NCBI GenBank assembly: GCA_032871835.1
Contig: CM065297.1
Location: 63,351,253-63,415,252, forward strand
Direction of reading: 5' to 3'
Origin: Dipteronia dyeriana
Taxonomy: Eukaryota; Streptophyta; Magnoliopsida; Sapindales; Sapindaceae
Length of the DNA: 64,000 nucleotides
This document shows positions 32,947-46,059 of this stretch, in pieces. Position numbers and translations under genes: made by a program. Position 1 is the stretch's first letter; each line of letters opens with the position of its first letter. A model generated the notes under the pieces. That model did no database searches. It was not told the origin of the DNA and saw nothing but the letters and a program-made list of their open reading frames with translations.

Positions 32947-35545
32947 ATGGTTTATGATGATGATTTTCACAAGATAATGGATCGGGTGAGAATAGTCATA
33001 TCTTATAATAGTCGATGAGAGCAATTACCTGATGGAAGTCAGAGGTTTGTAGGTTCCGATAACCAAGGATTGTATGTGTTAAAGAATATGATTTACGAAT
33101 AACCGGTGTCAATCGTGCAAACCGTTGTGAAGTGCAATGTGAACAAATATATTGTTGATCTATAGTCTATATCAATCGTTCCTGAGATAACATGTCGTAC
33201 ATTTAAAAGAAATGATGATAATGTTCAGTTTATGCTAGGGGAAGATAGGGTGATCCCTCAAGTAAGTGTTAGTTTAATTGAAATGGAAACAGGAGATGTG
33301 ATAGCTGAAGATATCCCTCCTCGTGAAAATATCCAACAATTTTGATCGTTTAGCAGAAGCAATCACATAATGAAGTGGGATCGAAGGGCAGAAAAACATG
33401 TGTGGTGTCCCACCAAAAGTAGCCGACTATGGTGATATAGTTGGACCTTAATTTGACGATGTTTTCGGTTGTTAAATTGAGATGAATACTGTGTAGTACA
33501 ACCACTAATACAATGAGATGTACAATGACATGAACAATGAACCGAATGTTGGGCCAATTCATGAGGTGGATAATAAGGCAAATTTACATCTGGTTGATAA
33601 TGTAGTGAACAATGAGGAAGATGAAGAATCTGTCCAAATGGAAAGAAGTGCAAGACATGTATGCAGATGTAATTCCAGTGCAGCAAATATAGCTGGGACC
33701 TCTGAGGTCCGGCGTAATGTAACTCCAGATGATTCTGATAATGACACAACGTGGATTATTCTAGGAGTAGAATCACACTTCGTTTGGTATTGGTGGAAGC
33801 GGGAACTTGGTAGAAGATGAACCTATAAGTATGATATATAAAAGGTAATTTTTTCCTACTAAAAAGGATTTGAAGAGACTGGTTGGGTATTTTATAATAC
33901 GGCAGAACTTTGAGTGGAAGGTGAAAAGGTCCAATAAGACAACGTTACATCTGGTTTATTTGATGGACAACTGTACATGGAAGTTAAGAGCGGTGATGAG
34001 AGATGAAGAGACATACTTCCAATTATAAAGTTTTGTCAACAAACACACTTGTCTGTTGGAGGAGATTCATCTCCGCGACGAACAAGATAATGCAGTCATA
34101 GTTGGAGAAGTGGTTGCACATAGAATTTAACAACGAGATGGTCGACTAATGCATCCGAAGGACATAATCACCTACATAAAAACAATGTATGGCATCCAAA
34201 TCATGTACAGTGAGACATATCAAGCCCTCAATTACATATTATCACTGACCTATGGAAGGCATGAGGAAACCTTCCAACTGCTGCCATCATTCGATTACGT
34301 ATTGAAACAAAAAAATCCTTGCACAATCACTGACATACAGTGCGACGAAGATGGTAAATTTCTCTACTTTTTCATGTTGTTGGGTGCCTCACTTAGAGGA
34401 TTCTGAAGGAATATGTGTCTAGTTATTGTCGTTGATGATACCCATTTAAAAGGAAGATTCAGGGGTACAATGTTTGTTGTAACTGCACAAGATGGGAACG
34501 AACAGGTGTATCTAATTGCTTTTGGGGCGACTCAGAAAACAACCTATCATGGGAGTAGTTTTTGGATTGCTTAAAAGGTACCCTTAGTCATATAGATGAT
34601 CTGGTTTTCATTTTCGATGGACATTCAGGCATTGAATCAAGGATTTCTAAAGTGTTCCCTTATGCCACCCATACCATAGGTTGATGGTACTTTTCTGAAA
34701 ATATTAAGAAGCGATATCATAGAAAAGATGTTACCGTAATAATGGATAAAACATCCTGAGCGTATATTGAGTTGAAATATAACCAGCACGTGGAAGAGTT
34801 ACAAAACTTGTACAAGAATGCATATGATTATGTCAATGTTACCGGTCTATACAAGGTGTCCCGTGTACACTGCCCCGACAGAAGATATAGGGTGGTGATA
34901 ATAAATGTTGCAAAATGCATAAACTTATGTCTATAATTTGCACGACAACTGTCTATGTTGACTTTGGCAGAGTTCATTAGGAATATGCTATAATGTTGGT
35001 TTCATGATGGCCATAGAGCTTCACAGTCCATGCGTCATCAGTTGACCTACGGAGCACATCTTTTGATCCTAAAACGTGCGGAGAAGTGCGGTTATATGAC
35101 TGTAAATCCAGTGGACTGGAACACATTCTCGGTGAAGTGGTCTGAAAAACAGTGGGGTGTTGACTTAGCTCGGAAAACCTGCACATACTTTAAATGGACC
35201 ATTTTTCATGTTCTCAAGCACTCGTTGCCGCAATGTACATTACAAGTTTTAGTTTACGGTTAATATTACTGAAACGTGAATCTCATTATTTTTATTGTTT
35301 CTGTAGGGAGCAAAACTAGGATTTCACTTCCCTATGTGCGGACTACTACAAGAGACAAATAGTTATTGACGCATACTCGATTTCTATTATGCCGGTTGGA
35401 CATCATTCCACCTAGGTAGTGCCCTCTAAGATCGCTGAGAGGGTGATTCCAATCTTCAGAGAGGACAACTACACAATCGTGTAAAAGATGTGGAGAACCA
35501 TGGTATAATTCCAGGATATGTTCTAACCCACCTTTGATTAATGAA
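32947..35545 (+). pseudogene. MuDR-type (MULE) transposase, broken
   Basis: The start ATG at 32947 (MVYDDDFHKIMDRVRIVISYN) opens a frame to 33345 with three premature stops. The Mutator DNA-binding domain lies at about 33860-34000 (DLKRLVGYFIIRQNFEWKV, NCTWKLRAV). The DDE core shows VVDDTHLKGRFRGT with the first Asp at 34434-34436, DGNEQVYLIAFGAT, and the second acidic region FIFDGHSGIE (Asp 34616-34618; usual FISDRH). A SWIM zinc-finger region (KQWGVDLARKTC, 35150-35190) has lost its later Cys and His. After a probable intron (about 35260-35306) a C-terminal segment with zinc knuckle CKRCGEPWYNSRICSN lies at about 35480-35525. Frameshifts are many. It would have cut and joined transposon ends in the nucleus. 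Confidence 0.88.
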
Positions 35546-35844
35546 GGTCTGAGCAAAGTTGTTCCTCAGAAATACCGTCTTAAATGTAGCATCCATCATT
35601 CAGTTAGACACAATAAACAGAACAGGGACTCCACCATGGAATGAATAGAGGCATTTTGATTGATGACGTTGTGATAATTTGTAATTGTATGACTTGTTCA
35701 TTAACTTAAATTTTAATTAAATAGGAGTGCCGATATGTGTTCTACTTGTGATTCCAGACAATTGAAACGGGGCAATTGTTTTTGTACAAAAAAAAATGGT
35801 ACATATTATAAAGAAAATACTAAAAAATCTAAACGGGACCGGGA

Positions 35845-35849
35845 GTTAC
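35845..35849 (+). repeat. Target-site duplication of copia solo LTR (GTTAC)
   Basis: GTTAC before TGTTGG and again at 38129-38133 after CCAACA. Confidence 0.88.
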
Positions 35850-38128
35850 TGTTGGGGTTTATGCCTTAAAGATGTAATTTGTAAATGGATTTATGAAATA
35901 AATAAAAGAAAAAGTTCAATTCATTCTTGTTATGTTGTTTATTTTATAACTTGTGCATATATTTAACATCAAATATTGCCAGATGTAATCTAGAACTGTG
36001 TATATGAGTGTCATATATGGATGGATACAGTAAGAGACGTGCAATCTAAAGAGTCCATAGATAGCAAATAAAGCTGGGTACTTATTTGTGGTTAATCTAT
36101 AGTTGCGGTCCATTCCGTAATGTACCGTGATTTTATCCTGAATCATTTATATGGAGATATGAGAATGGAGGCACCTTGTATGATGTGAACATATAGGATT
36201 GGGCCATGATCTATATAAATCTCTCACCAAGATCTGTTTACCGATGAGATTTATATATATCAACTAATGATGGCTATATATGGGTGATCTTAATCCTGAG
36301 TGTCTTATCGACTCCTTCAAGTTAGATCATAGTCTTTGATATACCATGGGTGAGGTCGGATGTTGTTCCCGATCAATATGCTCCGTAAGTTGGGATTGTG
36401 GTTTGGATTGTGGCTGGGAAGGTTTGTACACAATAGTGGAATCCACTCCTTCTTGTGAGAAGTAGATGGTAGTTCCCTTAAGGGTTGATTCGGGGCTTGG
36501 ACAATATGAACGCTCTCCTAATTCCGTAAGGAAATAGGATTTATTGTCCATTAGAGAATCAACGGTACTTAAAGGAAATATGTAATTAGAGGGGTATAAC
36601 AGACATTATGACCCATCTCTTATTATGAACTATTATGGAGGATCACACCATGTGTACTAGCTATATCGATGTACACCGAGTTGTATCGGTCTGTGTAAAA
36701 GCGTCTACAGTTGAGAGAGTACAGCTTCAGGTTTTTAATTGAATAACACCATATTTAATAATCAAGGAATATTAATTAAAGAGTTTAATTAATGATTTCG
36801 ATGATTATTGAAGCTCAAAATACTGTGGGTCTATTAGGTCCCCTTGCTAGCCCGATTGATTTAGGTAACAAGGGTTACGGTTAATTAATTGGATTATCCA
36901 ATTAATTGTGTTACAAAAGTGACACATGTTTATTCAGGAATTAATTGAATAATGAGATTATTTAATTAATTAATGTTAATAGTTAAATTAATTAAATATT
37001 TAGATTATTTAATTATATTGATAATTATGAATCATTAATTAACTATTAATTAAAGGGCGTTATTTGATATATGGATTTAGGTGAAGATAAAATAATATGA
37101 TTATTTTATTCTTACTAAATCATTTATCTAAGTATTTGAATTTAAGTTTAAATTTTAAATAGTTATTATCACGTTTAATATATTAGATATATTTAAAAAA
37201 GGATAATTAAAAGATATATATATCAATTATAATACAAGAGATTGCATTGGATGTAAATTGATGTGTGAATATATACAAGTGTTCGTATGGGATACAAACA
37301 ATAATAAATAAATATATATATAAATGCAAGTGCAGTTATGAAAAAAAAGGGCATGTTGACTTTATAAAACAAATAAAAACGCACAACAAAGTTTTTTTTT
37401 TATATATATATACACACGCAAGTGGAGGGGCACAAAAAATATAGATATATATATATATAATCAGTGTTGTATTAAATGCAAAGAAAAACAACACATATTG
37501 GTTTATGCATATGATGCAAAGGCGCATGATATATATATATATATATATATATATTATTTATTTTTTTTTCTTTTTGAAAAAAAGGTATGTGCAGGCGTGA
37601 TTTTTTTTAAGATTTTTTTTTTGTGTACCTAATACACACGCAAAGAGAAAAAGAAAAAAAAACATAAGTTTTATATGAGATGCAATTTATGTGTGCGTAA
37701 AATCAATACACCAAATTGAGAAGAAAGAGTTTCTTCAAGTATTTCTCTACATCCTCCATTCAAGTTCCTAAGACCGTGACGCGCCCACATGCAGTTACCA
37801 GATCCAGGAGATAGCGAGGAAGATCTAGTGGTTCAAACATGAGCACATCGTAAAGTGAAGGAGCCTCCAAACGTTGGTAAGATTGGTTCAGACATAAGCA
37901 TATTATAAAGTGAAGAAACATTCAAACGTTGGTTTTATTTTCTTCTTATTATTATATTGATTACAATTTTCTGTGTACACATATATTTTATTATTGTAAT
38001 AATTTTATATGTATTAGTTCCGAAAATAATTACGATCTCAAGTTCACTGGTCCCAGATACAGATTCTGATATGTATAAAAATTTTAAAACCTAGTTCCGC
38101 TGCATACTTGGTGAACGGGGTTCCAACA
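35850..38128 (+). mobile_element. Solo LTR of a Ty1/copia element (2,279 bp)
   Basis: It starts TGTTGGGGTTTATGCC and ends TTCCGCTGCATAC...TTCCAACA. The terminal inverted TGTTGG/CCAACA and the TTCCGCTGC run before the end are typical of plant copia LTRs. GTTAC flanks both sides. It contains microsatellites (37440-37555) and a 57-bp tandem duplication with GTTCA(A/G)ACAT(G/A)AGCA and CAAACGTTGG (about 37832-37936). No internal region is present. An earlier GTTAC at 37794 is inside the LTR and is not the border. Confidence 0.85.
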
Positions 38129-41100
38129 GTTACAACAAATCTCCACAGCCATCTTCTCCCGAATGATCCCCATATCGTCTTCCGACCAATCGAAATCCTT
38201 TCTATCTACCAGTAAGCACTCGATCAATCTTAACGTGTGGGGACCATAGTTACTCCTGCAGTTTGACACATTAGCATGCGTTAATAAAACAATATGTTTT
38301 TAATAACACGATCTTAGAGTTAATGAAAAAGAAAGTCTTACGTTCGGTTCTGTTGGAGGATACATGATGCGGACACAACTCTGACAGAGAATGACCTATT
38401 TTGCTTGGGAAACTTTTTACGGCCAGTCGGTTGCCCAGTATGAAACATCGAGGGTAAAAAACAGTGCACAGGGGCTACCTGCTACTTCTGGATATGCACT
38501 GGGACTTCCTGTCTCCAAGTTTCCAGTATGTGCACCTTTTCGATGGTGAGGTCGATGGTCACCAAGAGCCAATGTTGCCACCCAATGTTGTACGATATCA
38601 AGACCTATAAACATAACAAGAAGGTGTTAGGATATACAAAGACATTTTTATTTTAAAATTGCAAACCAAGTAACACTTACCAAGTCAACCTCGTGCCACA
38701 GACGACTTCCAATCGGGGCACCACTACGCACTATCGTAAGGCCCTCAACAGACCACCAGAGCTTCAGTACATTCCACCAAGTCGTGGTGATATCCCCACG
38801 AGCATCACGAGGCATCATTCTCCCCTACTGGTGATCCAGGAATGACTGTACAAACATTTGATGGACAGAAAGTTATTAATGTTTTGCAAACTAAATTACC
38901 AACATGCATAATCAGTATGTATTAAATACTTACATAAAACTGCATATTCAATATGTTGATCATCTAGTTGTACACAGTGGGGAATGCTCGCTGAAGCTTG
39001 CAAAGAATTTGGAGGTACGCGTCCATATGCTATGAATATATAACGTTATAAACTGTTAGGAGTGTATCATTACTAAAACAAACTTAAAATAGAAAATCAC
39101 CTAACACACGTACCTTGTCCTCCAAGTCCATGAAGTTTCCCTGGATCCGATGGAACCATACAACATCAACTAACTATAACATGTCCCTTTCACGTCTGTA
39201 TAATTGTTACATTAGCTACACAATTAATAAATTTAACAAAAGAATGTTGGCATCTAAATAGATAAAGTTTTACTTACTGTTCCCCATCCATGTTCCTCTT
39301 GAAGGCTTTGTAAGTCTTTAACTTGTCACCGTCCACCAGTCCGTGGGGATAAAAAATGTGGTCTGCTGCATATGGCATTGCCCTCACCCTCTTCGACAAA
39401 CAAGGATCTATGTACTTGCAGAGCAACTGCCAACCGCGCTTATGTAAGCACCTCCCGAGCCGAACTCCCTTTTATTGGTGTGCTGCGATGAGAAAACCTA
39501 TCCCCATATATCGGATGGTTGAGATCACTAGGACTGGATAGATATACGGGCTTAAGGGGACCGTTATGACTGGATCGATGTAGGGGGTTGAGGAAGGAAA
39601 GGGAAGAAGAAGGAGAAGTGGATCTCCATCGATGGGCGAGGTGGAGGGGATGGTTGGCACTCTATCAATGGGGGAGGTGGATGGGACCTCTGGTGCTCAG
39701 TAGATCTGATGGGGGGAGGGGGGGAGTTGGGGCTGGGTCAACCATGAAAGGCCTCTTGGGAGGTTCGATAGAACTGTTATATGTGTAGTAAACCCTGTAT
39801 CCCCTGCACGCAGTTGGGCGTCACTCTTCGAAATTGCCTCCCGGTATGTGGATCCTTCCGACATTTGCCAGTCCTATCTGTCCCCCCTTATACCCACATG
39901 TTCTGTCTCTGAGACTAAAGTCTAGATCAGGACCAGGTGGACCATCATGATGAGTATGCATCATCGACCCCTAAAGCCCCCGGATCAGATATAACAACTC
40001 TTGGTGTTGTTGATGTCAATTTGAGTAACTCTTCCGGATCAGATCCAGCAACTCCCGGTGCTGCTGCCGTTGATCCTCCTCACATTTCTGGAGGGTTTCA
40101 AGCAACTTATTCCCCTGATGTTTCCATGGAGCCTGAAATCATGTCAAAATTATTGGTAATAAAACAATCAACAGGTCGAGTTAATAACAAATAAAACTAT
40201 CATCTCAACTTACAGATCCATCACGTGTCACGCCGTCACGTGAATCCCCTCTAGATGTAGCAGGTCCAGAGGTGTTAAACCGAACCCGCCTCTGTCTCAC
40301 TCCCCGAGGCTCTAGCTCAGATCCGTCACTATCACTGGGCTTGAATCCCTCACCCTCCGGGTCAGAACCCTCTGTCCCACTACCTCCGCCAGTGTTAGAT
40401 TGATCAAAGATTGAAGCCGGAAGCTGCAGCCTGTCCTCCGCTACATACAGGCTCCCTCATAGTTTAGCCCTGTGAAGTATGGTGCCTCTGTCACAACTGT
40501 TGTGGGCACTATTTCTGTCCTCGCAAACATCTGAAATCTTAGTTAGAAAAATGTCATTGTATACTTAGTAACTAATATAAAGATTAACAAATTAAATAAA
40601 TACCCTAGCACTAAAAATCTTGGTCAGTTTCTTCCTTCTCGGTTGTTTGGTCAACTCTCACTTCAAAATACGGGGAGAAAGGTTTGTATCCCTCCATGCA
40701 CCGAACTGGAGGCCACGATCGAGGATTACCTCAAAAGAAAATATCTACATCAAAGATAAGTACGATAAGAATCCATAAAATTTAGAACACGAAAAATAAA
40801 GTACATGTTGTAATTCAAAGTTCTTACCAACAGGGCATGAGATAGACTGTAAATGTTATACGTCTCCATCGTATATACATCAGCACCCTGTGACTGTTGG
40901 CGTCTCTCGAACCCCTCACGTCGCGGGGGTAGTGCATGCTTGAATGAACAAATATAATGCCTATACACGTGGGCACCCTACAGGAACGTATTGAAGGCAG
41001 TGAGATCCTCCACCAGCCGAAATTGCCAAACAGAAATACTGAATCTCTCATCCAACCCCATCAATATCCAATTAAGCATAAAGATGAGGCAGAGCTTCAT

Positions 41101-41669
41101 AACAATGTATGCCTCCTAAAACTCTATAAGGGTGAAAACAACCCTCAACTCGTCGAACGATACCTCATCAGCTCCAGAAAAGTATCGTTACTGTATCATT
41201 CTCCACTGCTGTATACAGGCTTGTGTCCGGTACGACTCCAAAACATAATCCGGTGATGAGGCAAAATTGCACCTTCGAAAACCTCACCAAATGGTTTCCT
41301 AACAGGACCCGCATCTCATCTATTGGCTCGTTATAGTGCAACTCCCGTAACAGCAGCCGATGGATAACAGCACCCGAAAACTTCATCTGCCAGTGCATCG
41401 ACATGAAATGCCCAAAACAGGACACCATGAACCGACGTCGGTCCTCAACGTAAAATCTTTGGGGACCCGGTTTAGTGCGACGTCTATACGGTCGAGGGCA
41501 TCAAAATGGTCGTGTATAGTCAGTTTCCCCTCGTACCAATCTCCCTCTAGAGTTTTAAGCAAATCCTTCAACATATTCCTTATCTGCATTGTCACAGAAA
41601 CAATACACAGGTAAACTGGAAAAAGGTCGGTTTAATTAATTAATAGTCTCAATTCTTTTTAAAAAAATC

Positions 41670-42420
41670 TTCAATTCATTCAAAAATAAGCTCGATCATA
41701 TTCAAAAAATGCTCGATTTGACTACAAATATACTTGATTTAACTAAACTTAATTTTTAAAAATAAAATGCTCGATCCTTTGAAAAATATGCTCGATTCTT
41801 TCAAAAATATGCTAGGTTCTTTCAAATATATGTTCGATTTTGCTACAAATATACTCGATTTAACTAAACCCAATTTTAAAAAATAAAATGCTCGATCCTT
41901 TAAAAAATATGCTCAATTCTTTCAAAAATATGCTTGATTCTTTCAAATATATGCTTGATTTGGCTACAAATATACTCGATTTTGCTAAACCTAATTTTTA
42001 AAATTAAAATGCTTAATCCTTTGAAAAATTTACTTGATTCTTTCAACATTATAATCGATTCTTTCTAATATATACTTGATTTAACTAAACCTAATTTTCA
42101 AAAATAAAATGCTCGATCCTTTGAAAAATAAGCTCGATTCTTTCAAAAAAATGCTCGATACTTTCAAATATATGATCGATTTTGCGATAAATATACTCGA
42201 TTTAACTTAACCTAATTTTTAAAAGATAAAATGCTCGATTCTTTCAAAAATATCCTCGATTCTTTGAAATAAACTCGATCTTGTTCCAAAAATCCTCGAT
42301 TTCACTAAAAATATACTCTACTTAAATAAACCTGATTTTCAAAAAACAAAATCCTCAAAACTCTATCAAATAAGCTCAATTCTACTACAAAAAAAGCTTG
42401 GATCTTGTTAAAAAAGTTTC
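41670..42420 (+). repeat. Right subterminal repeat array of the large Mutator-like element
   Basis: More than twenty copies of (A)TGCTCGATTCTTTCAAAAAT-type units. They are organised in about six higher-order blocks of 100-130 bases, each led by TTTAACTAAACCTAATTTT.AAAAATAAAATGCTCGATCC (block starts near 41731, 41858, 41975, 42078, 42200 and 42312). The array lies just inside the right end and upstream of the Ulp1-like gene. Confidence 0.88.
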
Positions 42421-42880
42421 GGCTACCCAGATTTTCATCTTCCTCAACAAATATTCAACCTCATTTTAAACTCTAACCTAAACCACAACCATTCTTAGAT
42501 CCCTAAATCAACCATAATCTACAAGTTCAATCAACATAAACAAGATCTAACATGCAATGCTACTTCTCAACAACCAAATAGAAAATAAAATCAAAATCAA
42601 CATACCTTGATCGATTGCAAATCTTCTCAATGGATATTCCACTGCTCTCCGATTATTCCGCCGTCAATATCGTCACCGTCGATACACTTCTGGTCGTTTG
42701 AAAGTCACTGAACTTTTTTTCTCTCTCTACTTTTTCTCTTTCACGTTGAAAATGACAACTCACTTTCAGGGTATTTTGGTCTCGACACCTTAATTGGTGC
42801 CTTTTAAACATACATTATTAATATGGTGATATTTGCACAAAAACCCACTAAAATAGTGCCAATAATTTTTTGAACCAAAC

Positions 42881-43403
42881 TTCGTTGTGTAGGTGTGAAA
42901 AATTTATGACTAGAGTCCAAGACCAATCTCATCTCGTATGGATCAGATTACCTTACTGATTAAAATCATACAACATTAATTTTAACCTACAGACTGACCT
43001 ATATTTATATAAGTATTTTTATATGTTAAAATTATATATAATGGCAAAATCCAACTAACAGTGACTTGAGTTATGGATAGATAGATGTCTGTTTGTCTAC
43101 TAACGAAGTTTTTTATTTTTTTTAAGGTCACTCATATAACAGACTGAATGAGTAGTACTCGTAGCCAAGGGCGTACGCTTGAGAGGGTTGTCCGAGCTGT
43201 AAAAAAAACTATTATTATACAATTTCCCTTTAACCTTTTTATTATTAGTAAATTACATTTAATTTCAACCAATATTAATAAACTTACCCTTAAATATAAC
43301 ATTATTCATTACATTACATTTTATTTTCATCCATTGTTATTTTCAAACTCTACTTTTAATTTTTTATATTCGGTATGTGATATTTGTTCATGTATTTGGG
43401 TTG
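42881..43403. other. No gene recognised
   Basis: Flanking sequence between the large Mutator-like element and element 2. A few short open frames, none convincing. It resumes at 62342. Confidence 0.4.
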
Positions 43404-43408
43404 TGATA
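43404..43408 (+). repeat. Target-site duplication of element 2 (TGATA)
   Basis: TGATA before the LTR; second copy at 62337-62341. Confidence 0.92.
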
Positions 43409-44270
43409 TGTTAACGTCTATTTCTTGACGGTTAAGAAAGTCAATAACGCTGGATTCGATTATGACCTATTAAAAGAGAATGCAATTGATATTGCTATGA
43501 CACGAATATACATAAACTCCGTTGATCAGAGAAACATCCACGGGTGGTTGAATGTACAACCAAGTCAAATCCACTATCGAATGATAAATTACACCTCTCG
43601 ATCTCTCTTGCCACTCTTTCTTGGTGGTTTCTTTGTTCTGTATTCTGTGTGTTCTTCTTGTTTTACAGTGAGATTATGGGTCTATTTATATGTGCATAGA
43701 ACCCTAATCCTTGTTACATATAATGTGCGGTGATAGTGTTTAATTAGAACTGGTTGCTTGTTGAAGTCGTCTTTGTTTTCTTTCTTATTCTGATATCTTG
43801 TGGATCTAGTATGAATCTTCGTGGGATTCTAGTTGCACAGTCTGTTTAGGACTTATTTCCTAATCGGTGTGCAATCTTCTAGAATAGTAAATTTATTGCT
43901 TGATTTGGACTTGTTTCCTGTTTGGTGTTTTATCATTTTAGAAACTCTTAAATTCTTTCATTCTCTAATACGGGGAATGAAATAAGGATGTCTTCGTATT
44001 GGAGTGTGATTCTAGATTCCTTCTTTGGGCTCATTTACTTATGTGGATCACATATTTCTCGGCAACTTCTTTACTAGGGCTTCACATGGTATCCCGAGTA
44101 AAGCTGAATGTGTTGAGTATTTGTATTCAGCCTTACTCGGGTTCTCGTGTCTGGGTGATACCGTCGATGGTGTTTTTCAGATGCCAGCCTGGATGTTTAT
44201 CTGGCAATCTTCTTGGGAGGTTATCTTATCTGTCAATGACGTATACATTTAATAAAATATACATATAACT
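43409..44270 (-). repeat. 3' LTR of element 2
   Basis: 862 bp. On the minus strand it ends ...GTTAACA (43409). The first base of the LTR is mutated: the plus strand reads ATATAACT, where the other LTR has ATATAACA. TATA (minus) near 43683-43690. It is shorter than the 5' LTR (886 bp), which has among others an extra GAGAAA repeat near 61515-61540. Confidence 0.92.
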
Positions 44271-45982
44271 ATACCCTCTTAAAATACTTTTTCCGAGTAG
44301 AATTCATTTTGAGATAAGTTTTTTAATCAATGTACCTCCGAATGTCTTCTCGTCATTTCCTTCATTAATGCCTCATTAATGCATGAATAATAATTCTTAA
44401 TCAAGTAGTAGCATTTATGACGTGTCTTAAGGGCAACCATGTATATACAATTTGTCTCTTTATGTGAAATCCCTATGATTATGACGTTCTGAAATTCTGA
44501 CGGCTTGATCTATTTTTTTCATGACACGTGTCCTTCTATCGTTTGGTATATCTATTGGTATTTATGAGATACGACCTGCTGATTATCCGATATGCCGCTT
44601 AAGTCATCGAACGTCCTTCTTTTTTAATTTTCCCACCTTTCCAAACTCTAGGGTTTCGTGCCTTTGATCATTAAGCGGTTTATTTAAACAGACGGGGCTA
44701 ATTTTCTCGCTGTCCTTACAAAATGAAAAGATCCAGGCTTACTTCTAGCTTCCTGTTTACTTGCGTACAGATCCATTCTTCGCTATTTGTTAAAGCTCTT
44801 CTCCAGTTTTCTGTGTCTTCTTTTAAGGTCAGTTTCCATGGATCCTATTGCACGACATCGTCATTTTTTTTATAGCTTTCGATGCGCTTGAGCGTGGAGA
44901 TACTCATTTAGCCTCTTGTGTTTACAAATTATTGGGGGAATCACCCCCTGACCAGCCTTATTTTTTGAATGTTGACGTTTTTAGGCTTTATCCTGGTGTT
45001 CCTTCTAGCCCTAGCTCTGAATCTTCCTCTAGTTATGAGTCTTCTATTTTTGATCATCACAGGGTACCTTTACGATCTATGATGAGAAAGCATCAAAGTG
45101 GTCACACAATTCGCGACGTATTCAAGGCGGCATTCAGATTAGGAGGCAAGTGGTTAATAAGAACAACGTCGAAGAAGAACACTGTGCCTCTCAGATTCTC
45201 TTCACTCTTGATCATCTGAGTGCTTATGACGCTGAACCAAACATGGTTAGGGCTACTGAGATCGAAAAATATCGTGCTCGATTTGATCTAGACTATTCTA
45301 TTTCGATGATGCTTGCTGGTAATAGGGCCGCCTGGAACCTTCCTTCGGGTGGTTGCAATTTATGGATCCATGCTTAGCTGTGGGGTGACTCTTCCCCTAT
45401 AACCTTTCATCACCTGGTTCCTTGCCGAGACTGGGAGTGCTCCGGCCTAGCTTGCCCTAAATAGCAATAGGATTTTGATATGCATGTGGTACATGTGGAG
45501 CCGGATGAATTTTCCGTTGCCTTCTCCTCGTGAAATAAGGCATTTTTATACTCTTAGGCAGTCTGGTCAGACTGGAAATTATTTTCTTCTATCCAGCCAA
45601 CCGGATAGTTGGATTCCCGATGGAGTGAAGGTGCACCGGGGTGTCGAAACTTCCTCGGATAATAAGAAAAAATATTTTGTCTGAGGTTTTCCTACTTTGA
45701 ACAAGTATTGGAAAAACAGTTGGTTTTTTATTTGAGAAAACTGGGGAAGCCAGGTCGAGCTTTCAGTCGGTGAAGCTCGGAAAGTATTAAAGGTTCCACG
45801 ATACTTTTGTTATCTGACTCGCTGGAACAAATCGCTGCCTATTTTTTCTGACGTCGAGTTGTCTAATCTTGCTTGGGCGACCGTGCACACATTGGAGAAA
45901 AAAAGCAAGTCCTACAATTTATATAAGAAGAAAATGATGGAATTTGGCTTCTTCGCTCAGATTTCTACTCTTCGCAGACGAT

Positions 45983-46059
45983 GTTAGTGAGCTTTCTTGT
46001 TGCTCTTATTTTGCAACTTTTACTATTTCTTTATTTTTTTTTAACTTCTTCGTATTCAG
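45983..46059 (+). other. Intron 1 of the antisense gene, element 2
   Basis: Donor CGAT/GTTAGTGAGC, acceptor CGTATTCAG/TGTACG, 77 bases. Reading through it gives a false hydrophobic start (LLFLYFFLTS). Confidence 0.8.

Larger units (their letters stand above)
35806..41595 (-). pseudogene. DUF1985-C48 (Ulp1-like, KAONASHI-type) gene, broken and interrupted
   Basis: The N-terminal DUF1985 domain lies at 41595-41168: CFGHFMSMHWQMKFSGAVIHRLLLREL, then VRFSKVQFCLITGL. The C48 region has the His motif WQHWLLVTIDLTIEKVHI (His-Trp codons 38569-38574). The position of the catalytic DCG (38240-38250) reads NYG, both changes explicable as G to A, so the nucleophile Cys is lost. It is followed by LRLIECLLVDRKDFDWSEDDMGIIREKMAVEI. 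The last exon is split by a copia solo LTR at 38128/35850; the last codons lie beyond it, with TAA at 35806-35808. Exons between 38700 and 41160 are not resolved. Ulp1 enzymes process SUMO; these transposon copies have unknown targets. Confidence 0.8.
32120..42880. mobile_element. Large autonomous-type Mutator-like element with a Ulp1-like gene
   Basis: It contains a MuDR-type transposase relic (plus, 32947-35545) convergent with a DUF1985-C48 gene (minus, 35806-41595). That arrangement is known for KAONASHI/CUMULE-type Mutator-like elements of plants. Both ends carry arrays with GCTCGA motifs and the sequence AAATCGATCTACAACTCAT...CTCTCTCCAGATTCTG (left, 32308-32368) is shared with the small element at 62371-63379. 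The right end (about 42780-42880, TTTAAACATA...AATTTTTTGAACC) matches the right end of the small element. The left border is inferred from weak similarity (CACTATTTTA near 32145) and no target duplication was confirmed. Confidence 0.65.

Noticed and set aside
37794..37798. GTTAC as right border of the copia LTR at 37793
   Set aside because: A second GTTAC at 38129 follows CCAACA and the typical TTCCGCTGC end; it also restores the host reading frame, so 38128 is the better border.
39937..40194. 85-codon plus-strand frame with SGSDPATPGA
   Set aside because: It lies antisense to the Ulp1-like gene in a region of decayed exons or introns, with no recognisable protein and no partner frame.
43425..44268. 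Open frames of 75-102 codons within 43409-44270
   Set aside because: LTR sequence of element 2; similar frames recur at 62065-62334 only because it is the other LTR.
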